From assembly GCF_000282215.1 (NCBI RefSeq), contig NZ_AKJS01000190.1, forward strand, positions 1 through 64,000: DNA of 64,000 nt, read 5' to 3'. The notes under the pieces are model-generated. The model saw only the letters and a list, made by a program, of their open reading frames with translations. It searched no databases and was not told the origin of the DNA. Positions 8,135 to 17,564 of this stretch are shown here, in pieces. Origin of the DNA: Pseudomonas sp. GM21 (GTDB taxonomy: Bacteria > Pseudomonadota > Gammaproteobacteria > Pseudomonadales > Pseudomonadaceae). The position numbers and the translations under genes were made by a program. Position 1 is the first letter of the stretch. Each line of letters begins with the position of its first letter.

Positions 8135-10579
8135 TTGATCCGTCTGCTGAAATTTTTCGGTTGGTCCATCGTCGCCGTTTTCTGCGGACTGCTCCTGGGT
8201 CTAAGCGGCGCCTTTCTCTACCTTAGCCCCGGATTACCCTCCGTGGAGGCGCTGAGAAGCATCCAGTTGCAGATTCCTTTGCGGGTGTACAGCAGCGATG
8301 ACAAGTTGATCGCAGAGTTTGGCGAAATGCGCCGCACTCCGATCCGTTTCGCCGACATTCCCCCCAATTTCATTAATGCGTTACTAAGTGCTGAAGACGA
8401 CAATTTCGCCAACCACTATGGCGTTGATCCCAGCAGCCTGATGCGCGCCGCCACCCAATTGGTCAAAAGCGGACACATTCAGTCCGGTGGCAGCACCATC
8501 ACCATGCAGGTGGCAAAGAACTTCTTCCTGACCAGCGAACGCAGCTTCTCGCGCAAAACCACCGAAATTCTCCTGGCCTTGCAGATCGAACGGCAACTGA
8601 CCAAGGACGAGATCCTTGAGCTGTACGTCAACAAAATCTACCTGGGCAACCGCGCCTACGGCATCGAGGCGGCGGCGCAGGTCTATTACGGCAAATCGAT
8701 TCGTGATGTCAGCCTGGCCCAAATGGCGATGATCGCCGGCTTGCCAAAAGCCCCTTCGCGTTTCAATCCGCTGGCCAACCCGGCCCGCAGCAAAGAGCGT
8801 CGCGACTGGATTCTGGGGCGCATGTACAAGCTGGGGAAAATCACCGAAGCCGAGTACACCACAGCGATCAACGAGCCGCTGAACGCCAGCTATCACGTGC
8901 CGACTCCAGAAGTGAATGCGCCGTACATCGCCGAAATGGCCCGGGCTGAGATGGTCGGTCGTTACGGCAGCGACGCCTACACGGAAGGCTTTCGCGTGAC
9001 CACGACCGTGCCGAGCAATCTGCAGGAAATGGCCAACACCGCCGTTCACGATGGCTTGATCACGTACGACCAGCGCCATGGCTATCGCGGCCCCGAGTCG
9101 CGCCTGCCGGGCAAGACCCGTGAAGCCTGGACAACCGAGTTGACCAAGCAACGCACCATAAACGGCCTTGAACCCGCCATTGTCACTCAGGTCGACAAAA
9201 ACGGGCTGCAAGTGATGACCCGCACCGGTGAAGGACACGTCAGCTGGGACAGCATGAAGTGGGCGCGCCCGTTCCTGAACACCAACAGCATGGGGCCCAA
9301 TCCGAAGCAACCGTCGGATGTGGCTCAGGTCGGTGACTTGATTCGCGTGCAGCGCCAGCCGGACAACACGCTGAAATTCAGCCAGATCCCGCAGGCGCAA
9401 GGCGCGCTGGTTTCACTGGATCCGCAGAACGGCGCCATTCGTGCGCTGGTCGGCGGTTTTGCCTTCGAACAGAGCAACTACAACCGCGCGATGCAGGCCA
9501 AGCGTCAGCCAGGTTCGAGCTTCAAACCGTTCGTCTACAGCGCCGCGCTAGATAGTGGCTACACGGCCTCCAGCCTGGTGAACGACGCACCGATCGTGTT
9601 CGTCGACGAATACCTGGACAAGGTCTGGCGCCCGAAGAATGACACCAACACCTTCCTCGGCCCGATTCGCCTGCGTGAGGCGCTGTACAAGTCGCGTAAC
9701 CTGGTGTCGATCCGCTTGCTGCAAGCGATGGGCGTTGGCAAGACCATCGATTACATCAGCCGCTTCGGCTTCAACAAGCAGGACCTGCCGCCCAACCTGT
9801 CGCTGGCACTGGGCACCGCAACCCTGACACCAATGGAGATCGCCACCGGCTGGAGCACCTTCGCCAACGGTGGCTACAAGATCACCCCGTACATCATCGA
9901 CAAGATCGAAAGCCGCAAAGGCGACACGCTGTTCGTCGCCAACCCGCCAAGTGTTCCCCGGGGCGACGTAGCAACCAACGGTATTGCTGCACCGGTTGCA
10001 CAGCCCTTTACGGTCAATGCGACCCCGACCGAGGCACCCGCGATGCCGGGCATTGCACCGCCGACACCCGCCGTCGCCGAGCGCATCGTCGATGGCCGCA
10101 CGACCTACATCCTCAACAGCATGCTGGAGGATGTGATCAAGCTCGGTACCGGCCGTCGTGCACTGGCCCTGGGACGAGGTGACATCGCGGGCAAGACCGG
10201 TACGACCAACGAATCCAAGGATGCGTGGTTCTCTGGGTATAACGCCGACTACGTGACCACCGTCTGGACCGGTTTCGACCAACCGGAAAGCCTGGGCCGC
10301 AAGGAGTTCGGCGGCACCGTCGCGCTGCCGATCTGGATGAACTACATGGCTGCGGCCCTTAAAGACAAGCCACCGCATACGCAGCCAGAGCCCGAAGGCA
10401 TCCTGAGCCTGCGGGTCGATCCAATCAGCGGTCGTGCCGCCAGCCCAGGCACGCCAGGCGCGTACTTCGAACTGTTCAAGGCCGAAGACACGCCACCGTC
10501 GGGGGACGAGCTGGGTAACGGCAGTGCGCCGGGCAGCCCACTACCGGCAGATGAAGCGGCGCCGATCGATTTGTTCTAG
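8135..10579 (+). CDS. ponA: penicillin-binding protein 1A (bifunctional glycosyltransferase/transpeptidase)
   Basis: PBP1A polymerizes and cross-links peptidoglycan at the outer face of the inner membrane. The 814-residue protein has one N-terminal membrane helix (about 9-31), a GT51 glycosyltransferase domain with the catalytic Glu in EDDNF (87-91) and GGSTITMQVAKNFF, an OB-like insert, and a transpeptidase domain with Ser461 in SSFK and KTGTT at 687-691. The start is a TTG at 8135; family members begin at MIRLLKFF and no better in-frame ATG exists. The tail after the transpeptidase domain is Pro/Gly-rich. A bidirectional terminator follows before maeB. Confidence 0.97.
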   Translation: MIRLLKFFGWSIVAVFCGLLLGLSGAFLYLSPGLPSVEALRSIQLQIPLRVYSSDDKLIAEFGEMRRTPIRFADIPPNFINALLSAEDDNFANHYGVDPSSLMRAATQLVKSGHIQSGGSTITMQVAKNFFLTSERSFSRKTTEILLALQIERQLTKDEILELYVNKIYLGNRAYGIEAAAQVYYGKSIRDVSLAQMAMIAGLPKAPSRFNPLANPARSKERRDWILGRMYKLGKITEAEYTTAINEPLNASYHVPTPEVNAPYIAEMARAEMVGRYGSDAYTEGFRVTTTVPSNLQEMANTAVHDGLITYDQRHGYRGPESRLPGKTREAWTTELTKQRTINGLEPAIVTQVDKNGLQVMTRTGEGHVSWDSMKWARPFLNTNSMGPNPKQPSDVAQVGDLIRVQRQPDNTLKFSQIPQAQGALVSLDPQNGAIRALVGGFAFEQSNYNRAMQAKRQPGSSFKPFVYSAALDSGYTASSLVNDAPIVFVDEYLDKVWRPKNDTNTFLGPIRLREALYKSRNLVSIRLLQAMGVGKTIDYISRFGFNKQDLPPNLSLALGTATLTPMEIATGWSTFANGGYKITPYIIDKIESRKGDTLFVANPPSVPRGDVATNGIAAPVAQPFTVNATPTEAPAMPGIAPPTPAVAERIVDGRTTYILNSMLEDVIKLGTGRRALALGRGDIAGKTGTTNESKDAWFSGYNADYVTTVWTGFDQPESLGRKEFGGTVALPIWMNYMAAALKDKPPHTQPEPEGILSLRVDPISGRAASPGTPGAYFELFKAEDTPPSGDELGNGSAPGSPLPADEAAPIDLF

Positions 10580-10583
10580 AGAG

Positions 10584-10660
10584 GCAGCTACAAGCTTCAA
10601 GCCACAAGCAGAAGCAACAGCCGTACGCATCGCCTTTAACTTGCAGCTTGTAGCTTGCCA
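10584..10660. repeat. CAAGCT-rich inverted repeat, copy 1
   Basis: Between ponA and its terminator, the left arm reads GCAGCTACAAGCTTCAAGCC and the right arm TTGCAGCTTGTAGCTTGCC, which are imperfect reverse complements. The same CAAGCT word arrangement recurs at 20431-20514 and 31364-31502, so this is a dispersed intergenic family. Confidence 0.75.
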
Positions 10661-10667
10661 CTTTAAG

Positions 10668-10709
10668 CCCATAAAAAAACCCAGCACCAGGCTGGGTTTT
10701 TTTATGGGC
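10668..10709. terminator. bidirectional rho-independent terminator (ponA / maeB)
   Basis: The stem CCCAGC/GCTGGG with loop ACCAG is flanked by seven A on the left and seven T on the right, and the outer CCCAT/ATGGG extends the stem. The A and T tracts make it work in both directions, serving convergent ponA and maeB. Confidence 0.93.
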
Positions 10710-10717
10710 GACTGCTT

Positions 10718-11986
10718 TTATCCGTTAAACACGTCATCCACGCTTTTCAGCGGGTAGTTCTTCGGATACGGCAGGGTTGCCACGCCGGTCTCGATAGCAG
10801 CCTTGGCCACGGCATCGGAGATCAGGGTGATCAGACGGGCATCCATTGGTTTCGGAATGATGTACTCACGGCCGAATTCCAGCTTGATGCCGCCGTAGGC
10901 GTCGCACACTTCCTGAGGCACTGGCAGTTTGGCCAGTTCACGCAGGGCGTTGGCCGCTGCCACTTTCATTTCTTCGTTGATGCGCTTGGCGCGAACGTCC
11001 AGGGCGCCGCGGAAGATGAACGGGAAGCCGAGCACGTTGTTGACCTGGTTCGGGTAGTCCGAACGGCCGGTCGCCATGATCACGTCGTCGCGGGTGGCGT
11101 GAGCCAGCTCCGGGGAAATTTCCGGATCCGGGTTGGAGCACGCGAATACGATCGGGTTGGCCGCCATGGACTTCAGGCCTTCAGCGCTCAGCAGGTTCGG
11201 ACCGGACAGGCCAACGAACACGTCAGCACCCGCCAGTGCGTCAGCCAGGGTGCGCTTGTCGGTCGCGTGAGCGAAGACAGCCTTGTACTGGTTCAGGTCA
11301 TCACGGCCGGAGTGGATCACACCGGTACGGTCAACCATGAAGATGTTTTCGATGTTGGCGCCCATGCTCACCAGCAATTTCATGCAGGAGATGGCGGCCG
11401 CACCGGCGCCCAGGCAGACGATCTTGGCGTCAGCCAGGGTTTTGCCGGCGATTTCCAGGGCGTTGATCATGCCGGCCGCGGTTACGATGGCGGTGCCGTG
11501 CTGATCATCGTGGAATACCGGAATGTCGCACTGCTCGATCAGAGCGCGTTCGATCTCAAAGCACTCAGGCGCCTTGATGTCTTCCAGGTTGATGCCACCG
11601 AAGGTGATGGAGATGCGCTTGACGGTGTCGATGAAGGCTTGCGGGCTTTCGGAATCGACTTCGATGTCGAAAACGTCGATGCCGGCGAAGCGCTTGAACA
11701 GCACGCCTTTACCTTCCATCACAGGCTTGGACGCCAATGGGCCGAGGTTACCCAGGCCGAGAATCGCGGTGCCATCGGAAATGACTGCCACCAGGTTGCC
11801 CTTACCGGTGTATTTGTAGGCCAGCTCAGGATCGCGGGCGATTTCGCGTACTGGTTCGGCTACGCCGGGGCTGTAGGCCAGCGACAAGTCGCGGGCGGTA
11901 GCGGTGGCCTTGGTGAGCTCGACACTCAGCTTCCCTGGACGAGGATGGGCGTGGTATTCGAGAGCGGCAGTTTTCAGATCAGACAT
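10718..11986 (-). CDS. maeB: malic enzyme (malate dehydrogenase, decarboxylating)
   Basis: This enzyme oxidatively decarboxylates malate to pyruvate with reduction of NAD(P). The 422-residue protein is the short form, without the C-terminal phosphotransacetylase-like domain of larger MaeB. It shows the catalytic segment LAYSPGVAEP, the metal-site stretch PVFHDDQHGTAIV and the Rossmann loop VCLGAGAAAISC. Start ATG 11986 has GGA a few bases upstream. Cofactor preference cannot be decided by eye. The upstream leader contains a long inverted repeat (12015-12067). Confidence 0.95.
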   Translation of the reverse strand: MSDLKTAALEYHAHPRPGKLSVELTKATATARDLSLAYSPGVAEPVREIARDPELAYKYTGKGNLVAVISDGTAILGLGNLGPLASKPVMEGKGVLFKRFAGIDVFDIEVDSESPQAFIDTVKRISITFGGINLEDIKAPECFEIERALIEQCDIPVFHDDQHGTAIVTAAGMINALEIAGKTLADAKIVCLGAGAAAISCMKLLVSMGANIENIFMVDRTGVIHSGRDDLNQYKAVFAHATDKRTLADALAGADVFVGLSGPNLLSAEGLKSMAANPIVFACSNPDPEISPELAHATRDDVIMATGRSDYPNQVNNVLGFPFIFRGALDVRAKRINEEMKVAAANALRELAKLPVPQEVCDAYGGIKLEFGREYIIPKPMDARLITLISDAVAKAAIETGVATLPYPKNYPLKSVDDVFNG

Positions 11987-12014
11987 TTTGGCATTCCGCT
12001 TTTACTGTTGGACA

Positions 12015-12067
12015 GACTGGTCAGCGAGGATACGCGCCTCGCAAAATCCCCACAAGACTGACCAGTC
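12015..12067. promoter_or_regulatory. inverted repeat in the maeB leader
   Basis: GACTGGTCA at 12015-12023 is the exact reverse complement of TGACCAGTC at 12059-12067. A second short stem, GCGAGG/CCTCGC, lies inside it. The structure lies 29 bases upstream of the maeB start and could be an operator or leader hairpin; no known family is recognised. Confidence 0.4.
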
Positions 12068-12169
12068 ACCCCTGTCAAGCGCCCTACCCTACGACTTTGG
12101 CTCAGGAGCCACGGAACACAAGGGGCGGACTGTTCACAATCAATAGCAAAAATGTCTACAATTTTTTTC

Positions 12170-12970
12170 TTATTGCGTGGCTTGCAGCATCGACGGATCG
12201 GTAAGCGGCAGGAGCCAACGTGCCTGCCCGGATTTCAATCCGCCGTGACGCGAGCGGTCCAACACCCAGCCACGCGCCTCAATCTGCTTGCCCTTGAGCT
12301 TTTCCAGCGCAGAGGCATCGAATTGCCCGAGCACATTGGGTGCAACGCGCAATACAACCGAATCCTGCAACTCGATCCAAAGCCCACCGCGATTGCGCTG
12401 AACATTGCTCACACGACCGCTGAGCACGGCGAAACCGGAAGCGTTGATCTGCTCCGCTTTCAGCACAGGGGATTGGCGCCACACGCCAAGACCGGCCTCC
12501 CGGGCACTGCGTTCGGCGACTTGCTGGCAACTGACCAAATCGACATTGGGCGCGACCGCCACCTGAAACCCCAAGCCTTCGGCAAGCATCTGCGCTTCGA
12601 GGTTGGCACCGTCAGTGCCATAGACATGAGCCAGCGTACGGCCGTAGCGATCTTTGCCTTCTTTACCCGGGAGTAAACCGACGTGCCCGTCGCTGGCCGC
12701 CACCAGTGCTTCAAGACGCTGGCGCGCGACCACGGCAAACGGCTCGTCGGAACGGCCCTGTTTGGCCAATTCCGGCGTGTTCAAACCAATCATGCGCACA
12801 CTGCGGCCATCGCTCAGGCGCAAGGTGTCGCCATCCACCACCCGCTGCACCGTGACCGATGTCAGACCGCTCGGCGCCGGGCAAAATGCCTGGGCGCCGG
12901 TCAGCCAAATCGCGGACACAAAAAAGGCGCCCACAAGGGACGCCTTTTTCAACAGCAAGGAAAAGCCCAT
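12170..12970 (-). CDS. secreted thermonuclease-family (SNase-like) protein
   Basis: The 266-residue protein has a signal peptide (Lys-Lys, hydrophobic core, cleavage near AQAF) and a staphylococcal-nuclease OB domain with VDGDT, the arginine in VRMIGLNTPE and the KDRYGR motif, all active-site elements of the family. A further ~90-residue C-terminal region resembling an OB fold (SGRVSNVQRNRGGLWIEL) follows. It probably degrades nucleic acid outside the cytoplasm. ATG 12970 is preferred over a TTG four codons upstream whose spacing to AAGG is too short. It begins 14 bases after rpmE, and its signal-peptide codons contain a terminator-like hairpin (12920-12949). Confidence 0.88.
   Translation of the reverse strand: MGFSLLLKKASLVGAFFVSAIWLTGAQAFCPAPSGLTSVTVQRVVDGDTLRLSDGRSVRMIGLNTPELAKQGRSDEPFAVVARQRLEALVAASDGHVGLLPGKEGKDRYGRTLAHVYGTDGANLEAQMLAEGLGFQVAVAPNVDLVSCQQVAERSAREAGLGVWRQSPVLKAEQINASGFAVLSGRVSNVQRNRGGLWIELQDSVVLRVAPNVLGQFDASALEKLKGKQIEARGWVLDRSRHGGLKSGQARWLLPLTDPSMLQATQ
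12920..12949. terminator. terminator-like hairpin inside nuclease signal-peptide codons, downstream of rpmE
   Basis: On the minus strand, GGCG-T-CCC pairs with GGG-CGCC around a TTGT loop and is followed by six T; on the plus strand the mirror hairpin is followed by five T. It lies 36-65 bases past the rpmE stop, where an rpmE terminator is expected, yet it is inside the codons for KKASLVGAFF of the nuclease. It may attenuate nuclease transcription relative to rpmE. Confidence 0.5.
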
Positions 12971-12984
12971 CGGGCCCTTCAACC

Positions 12985-13215
12985 TTACTCTGCAGCAGCT
13001 GGAGCTTTCTTGCCGAAAGCGCCGAAACGGTCTGCGAAGCGCTGTACACGACCGCCAGTATCCAGAGTCTTCTGCTTACCGGTGTAGAACGGGTGGCACT
13101 CGTTGCATACGTCGATCGCCAGAGGCTTGGCCAGGTTCGAACGAGTTTCGAACTTGTTGCCACAGCTGCAGGTAACTGCGGTGATTTCGTATGTTGGATG
13201 GATATCGGCTTTCAT
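12985..13215 (-). CDS. rpmE: 50S ribosomal protein L31 (zinc-binding type)
   Basis: L31 sits on the large ribosomal subunit near the intersubunit bridge. The 76-residue protein begins MKADIHPTYE and has Cys at 16, 18, 37 and 40 (CSCG...CNECH), the zinc-binding (C+) form whose paralogue is used under zinc limitation. The Ala/Glu-rich C-terminus (KKAPAAAE) is typical of Pseudomonas. AGGAA lies before the ATG. Divergent from priA, the usual order. Confidence 0.97.
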   Translation of the reverse strand: MKADIHPTYEITAVTCSCGNKFETRSNLAKPLAIDVCNECHPFYTGKQKTLDTGGRVQRFADRFGAFGKKAPAAAE

Positions 13216-13383
13216 GATGATTCCTCAGGCTAGCGTGCCGCCACTCAACACTATTGTTGAATACCGCACGTAATTAGGCCGCGGATTCTACCAGACATTG
13301 CCAATCACGCAAGCTGTCGCTGAGACCGACCGTCTGCTAGGCTCCGGCCCTTCTTCACCGCCCGCCCAAAGAGAATTCCCCGC

Positions 13384-15603
13384 GTGCCCGACGCCATTTT
13401 GCGCCTCGCCCTGCCTTCGCCCCTGCGCCGCCTGTTCGATTACCGTGCCCCGGCCGGGATCCTGCGCGCCCAGTTGCAACCGGGCATGCGCCTGCGGGTG
13501 CCGTTCGGCCGACGAGAGATGATCGGGATTCTGGTGGAAGTCACCGATACCAGCGAAGTGCCGGTGGAAAAGCTCAAACCCGCGCTGGCCCTGCTCGACG
13601 CCACGCCGCCGCTGCCACCGGCGCTGTTCAAGCTGTGCCTGTGGACGTCCCAGTATTACCAGCACAGCCTTGGCGATACCTTGAGTTGGGCACTTCCAGT
13701 GTTGCTGCGTCAGGGCGAACTGGCCGAAGCGCGCCAGGAACGTTTCTGGTCTGCCGCGCCGGGCGCCAGCCTGGATGATCCGCGCATTGCCCGGGCACCA
13801 CGCCAGCGCGAAGCATTGGCGACACTGGCCCAGCATCCCCACGGCGTTGCTCATCAATTGCTGAGCAAACTGATGCTGAGCAAAGACAGCCTGGATTTGT
13901 TGCTGGCCAAAGACCTGGTCCAGGTAGAAATCCGCAAGCACGCCCCCGGCGCGCGCCACGAACACTGGCTGGCGCAACCGGAATTGCCACTCAACCCGGA
14001 GCAGCGCGCGGCGTATGAAGCCATCCGCGCAGGTTTCGACAGCTATCACGCGTTTTTGCTGGCCGGCGTCACCGGCAGCGGCAAGACCGAAGTCTATTTA
14101 CAGCTGATCCGCGAAACCCTTGAGGCCGGCAAACAGGCATTGGTGCTGATCCCGGAGATCAACCTCGGCCCGCAAACCCTGGCGCGCTTCGAACAGCGCT
14201 TCAATGCGCGCATCGCTTTGATTCACTCGGCGGTCAATGATCGCGAACGCCTCGAAGCCTGGCTAGCGGCCCGGGACGGTGACGCCGACATTATTATCGG
14301 CACCCGCTCGGCGCTGTTCACGCCGATGAAAAACCCCGGCCTGATCATCATCGATGAAGAGCATGACGGCTCCTATAAACAGCAGGAAGGTTTGCGCTAC
14401 CACGCCCGCGACCTGGCATTGGTTCGCGCCCGACAAGAAAACATCCCGATTGTCCTCGGCTCCGCCACGCCTTCACTGGAAAGCCTGCACAACGCCCACA
14501 CCGGCCGGTACGGTCTCCTGCGACTGAACGAACGGGCCGGCGGGGCCAAGCAACCACGTTTCCTGCGCCTGGATGTAAAAAGCCGGCCGCTGGACAGCGG
14601 CATTTCCGGGCCGATGCAGCAAGCCATCGGTCAGACACTGGCCGCAGGCCAACAAGTACTAGTCTTCCTCAACCGTCGCGGCTTTGCGCCGACGTTGCTG
14701 TGTCACGACTGCGGCTGGATGTCCGAGTGCCAGCGCTGCGATGCGCGGATGACCGTGCACCAGCGCTCCGGCGAGCTGCGCTGCCACCATTGTGGCTACG
14801 TCGAACGCGTGCCCCGGCGTTGCCCGAAATGCAGCAAGGTCGACTTGCGGCCCGTGGGCGCTGGCACCGAGCGCGCCGAGGAGCGCCTGGCGATTTTATT
14901 CCCGGACTTTCCGGTGCTGCGGGTCGACCGTGACAGCACGTCGCGCAAGGACGCGATGAATCAGCTGTTCGCCACCATACAAAAGGGTCAACCGTGCATT
15001 TTGGTGGGCACGCAAATGCTTGCCAAAGGGCATCACTTCCCACGGGTGACGCTGGTGTCGATTCTCGACGCCGACGGCGGGCTGTTCTCCGGCGACTTCC
15101 GCGCCAGCGAGCGCATGGCGCAGTTGATTGTTCAGGTCGCCGGACGCGCCGGGCGAGCGGAAGAGCCGGGCAAAGTGATCATCCAGACGCACCTGGCGGA
15201 CCATCCGCTGCTGGTGCAACTGACCGAGCAAGGGTATTTCGCCTTTGCCGAGCAGGCGTTGAGCGAACGCCGTTCCGCCGGGTTGCCGCCTTTCGCCCAT
15301 TTGGCGCTGCTACGGGCCGAAGCACACAAGCCGGGACAGGCCGAAGGGTTTCTTGACGAAGCGTGCAGCGAAGCCGAGCGTTTGCTGGCCGAACAGGGCC
15401 TGGCCGGAATCGAGCTGCTGGGGCCGGTGCCCGCGCCGATGGAGCGCCGCGCCGGACGTTATCGTGCACAGTTGTTGTTGCAGGCAACGGCACGGGCGCC
15501 ACTGCATCGGTTGTTGAGCAGTTGGTTGCTGGTGCTGGAGCAGATGCCGAGCGGACGAGCGGTGCGTTGGTCCCTTGATGTCGATCCTGTCGATTTATAT
15601 TGA
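13384..15603 (+). CDS. priA: primosomal replication restart helicase PriA
   Basis: PriA recognises stalled forks and D-loops and reloads the replisome. The 739-residue protein has an N-terminal DNA-binding domain, Walker A GVTGSGKTEVY, a DEEHD box (IIDEEHDGSYKQQ), and two zinc-binding clusters (CHDCGWMSECQRCDA and CHHCG...CPKCS) in the helicase core, then motifs QVAGRAGRA. Start is GTG at 13384, matching the family N-terminus MPDAILRLALP. The downstream region to argS holds a decayed REP pair. Confidence 0.97.
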   Translation: MPDAILRLALPSPLRRLFDYRAPAGILRAQLQPGMRLRVPFGRREMIGILVEVTDTSEVPVEKLKPALALLDATPPLPPALFKLCLWTSQYYQHSLGDTLSWALPVLLRQGELAEARQERFWSAAPGASLDDPRIARAPRQREALATLAQHPHGVAHQLLSKLMLSKDSLDLLLAKDLVQVEIRKHAPGARHEHWLAQPELPLNPEQRAAYEAIRAGFDSYHAFLLAGVTGSGKTEVYLQLIRETLEAGKQALVLIPEINLGPQTLARFEQRFNARIALIHSAVNDRERLEAWLAARDGDADIIIGTRSALFTPMKNPGLIIIDEEHDGSYKQQEGLRYHARDLALVRARQENIPIVLGSATPSLESLHNAHTGRYGLLRLNERAGGAKQPRFLRLDVKSRPLDSGISGPMQQAIGQTLAAGQQVLVFLNRRGFAPTLLCHDCGWMSECQRCDARMTVHQRSGELRCHHCGYVERVPRRCPKCSKVDLRPVGAGTERAEERLAILFPDFPVLRVDRDSTSRKDAMNQLFATIQKGQPCILVGTQMLAKGHHFPRVTLVSILDADGGLFSGDFRASERMAQLIVQVAGRAGRAEEPGKVIIQTHLADHPLLVQLTEQGYFAFAEQALSERRSAGLPPFAHLALLRAEAHKPGQAEGFLDEACSEAERLLAEQGLAGIELLGPVPAPMERRAGRYRAQLLLQATARAPLHRLLSSWLLVLEQMPSGRAVRWSLDVDPVDLY

Positions 15604-15613
15604 ATTCAAGATC

Positions 15614-15697
15614 GCTATCGCTAGCAGGCTAGCTCCCACAGGGAGTCTGTGGCGTTCATCCGATCAGGGGGGGGAACGAGCCTGCTCGCGAAGGCGG
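15614..15697. repeat. degenerate REP doublet (priA-argS)
   Basis: The left half GCTAGCAGGCTAGCTCCCAC and right half ACGAGCCTGCTCGCGAAGG are diverged, inversely oriented REP-type palindromes with a run of eight G between them. They look like a decayed REPIN compared with the intact copies elsewhere in the window. Confidence 0.6.
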
Positions 15698-15826
15698 CTA
15701 AATGTTCACCACATATCCATAACCTGCCCGCTATAGTTGGCAAGCCCGTCTTCGCCACGGATAATGCCCAGTTTTTCCACCAGCGCATCGAAGCGCGTAC
15801 CGCGCTTGCGGTCGAAAGAGACCAAC

Positions 15827-17563
15827 ATGAAAGACACCATTCGCCAGCTGATCCAACAAGCCATCACCCAACTCGTCAACGAAGGTGTGTTGCCTGAAGG
15901 CCTGTCGCCGGCGATCCAGGTGGAAAACTCCCGTGACAAGAAGAACGGCGATTTCGCCAGCAACATCGCCATGATGCTGGCCAAACCGGCCGGCATGAAG
16001 CCGCGCGACCTGGCCGAGAAAATCATCGCCGCACTGCCGGCCGATGAAAACGTCAGCAAAACCGAAATCGCCGGCCCGGGCTTCCTGAACTTCTTCCAGA
16101 ACACCGAGGCCCTGGCCACTCGCCTGGACGCCGCGCTGGCCGACGCACACATCGGCGTACGCAAGGCCGGCCCGGTGCAGCGCACCGTGGTCGACTTGTC
16201 GGCACCGAACCTCGCCAAAGAAATGCATGTCGGTCATTTGCGCTCGACCATCATTGGTGACGGTGTTGCGCGCGTTCTGGAATTCCTCGGCGACGAGGTG
16301 ATTCGTCAGAACCACGTGGGGGATTGGGGCACTCAGTTCGGCATGCTGATGGCCTATCTGCAAGAAAACCCGATCACCAGCGACGAACTGTCGGACCTGG
16401 AAAACTTCTACCGTGCGGCCAAGCAGCGCTTCGACGAATCCGAAGAGTTTGCCGACCGCGCCCGTGGCCTGGTGGTCAAGCTGCAAGCCGGTGACCCGGA
16501 CTGCCTGGCGCTGTGGACCAAATTCAAAGACATTTCCCTGTCTCACTGCCAGAAAATCTACGAACTGCTGAACGTCAAACTGACCATGGCCGACGTGATG
16601 GGCGAAAGTGCCTACAACGACGACCTGATCAATGTGGTCAACGACCTCAAGGCCGCCGGCATGCTGGTCGAGAGCAATGGCGCCCAGTGCGTGTTCCTCG
16701 ACGAATTCAAGAACGCCGACGGCGACCCGCTGCCAGTGATCATCGTCAAGGCTGACGGCGGCTACCTCTACGCCACCACCGACCTGGCGGCCGTGCGTTA
16801 TCGCAGCGGCAAGCTCAAGGCTGATCGCGCGTTGTACTTCGTCGACCAGCGTCAGGCCCTGCACTTCCAGCAAGTGTTCGCCGTGGCACGCAAGGCCGGT
16901 TTCGTGACGCACCCGATGGAAATGGAACACATGGGTTTCGGCACCATGAACGGTAAAGATGGCCGTCCGTTCAAGACCCGTGATGGTGGCACCGTGAAGC
17001 TGATCGACTTGCTGACCGAAGCCCAGGAACGTGCCTACACCTTGGTGAAGGACAAGAATCCAGAGCTGGCTGATGACGAGTTGCGCAACATCGCCAAGGT
17101 CGTGGGTATCGGAGCGGTCAAATACGCCGACCTGTCCAAGCACCGCACCAGCGACTACAGCTTCAATTTCGACCTGATGCTGAACTTCGAAGGCAACACC
17201 GCACCATACTTGCTGTACGCCTACACTCGCGTCGCCGGCGTATTCCGCAAACTGGGCAAGGATTTCACCGAAGTCGAAGGCCAGATCGTGCTGGAAGCGG
17301 CCCATGAACACGAGCTGGCCGCCAAACTGGCGCAGTTCGGCGAAATACTGAACAACGTGTCTGACAAAGGCACGCCGCACATCCTCTGCACCTACCTGTA
17401 CGATGTGGCCGGCCTGTTCTCCAGTTTCTACGAGAACTGCCCGATCCTCAGCGCCGACACCCCGGCGCAAATGCAGAGCCGTCTGCGCCTCGCCGCGCTG
17501 ACCGGCCGCACTCTCAAGCAAGGCCTGGAACTCTTGGGTCTGGAAACTCTGGAGCGTATGTAA
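15827..17563 (+). CDS. argS: arginyl-tRNA synthetase
   Basis: ArgRS charges tRNA-Arg and, as a class I enzyme, needs the tRNA for amino-acid activation. The 578-residue protein has an N-terminal Add-1 domain, the HIGH motif as HVGH (KEMHVGHLRSTIIGD), a degenerate KMSKS region (GRPFKTRDGG), and a helical anticodon-binding DALR domain at the C-terminus ending in METLERM-like sequence. The ATG at 15827 has GAAAGAG upstream and matches family N-termini; the open frame extends 30 codons further upstream without similarity. Confidence 0.97.
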   Translation: MKDTIRQLIQQAITQLVNEGVLPEGLSPAIQVENSRDKKNGDFASNIAMMLAKPAGMKPRDLAEKIIAALPADENVSKTEIAGPGFLNFFQNTEALATRLDAALADAHIGVRKAGPVQRTVVDLSAPNLAKEMHVGHLRSTIIGDGVARVLEFLGDEVIRQNHVGDWGTQFGMLMAYLQENPITSDELSDLENFYRAAKQRFDESEEFADRARGLVVKLQAGDPDCLALWTKFKDISLSHCQKIYELLNVKLTMADVMGESAYNDDLINVVNDLKAAGMLVESNGAQCVFLDEFKNADGDPLPVIIVKADGGYLYATTDLAAVRYRSGKLKADRALYFVDQRQALHFQQVFAVARKAGFVTHPMEMEHMGFGTMNGKDGRPFKTRDGGTVKLIDLLTEAQERAYTLVKDKNPELADDELRNIAKVVGIGAVKYADLSKHRTSDYSFNFDLMLNFEGNTAPYLLYAYTRVAGVFRKLGKDFTEVEGQIVLEAAHEHELAAKLAQFGEILNNVSDKGTPHILCTYLYDVAGLFSSFYENCPILSADTPAQMQSRLRLAALTGRTLKQGLELLGLETLERM

Positions 17564-17564
17564 G

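Noticed and set aside
15706..15830. Protein-like minus-strand stretch upstream of argS (RFDALVEKLGIIRGEDG)
   Set aside because: It reads plausibly but has no family I know, no ribosome-binding site and only about 40 codons; a remnant is possible but unsupported.
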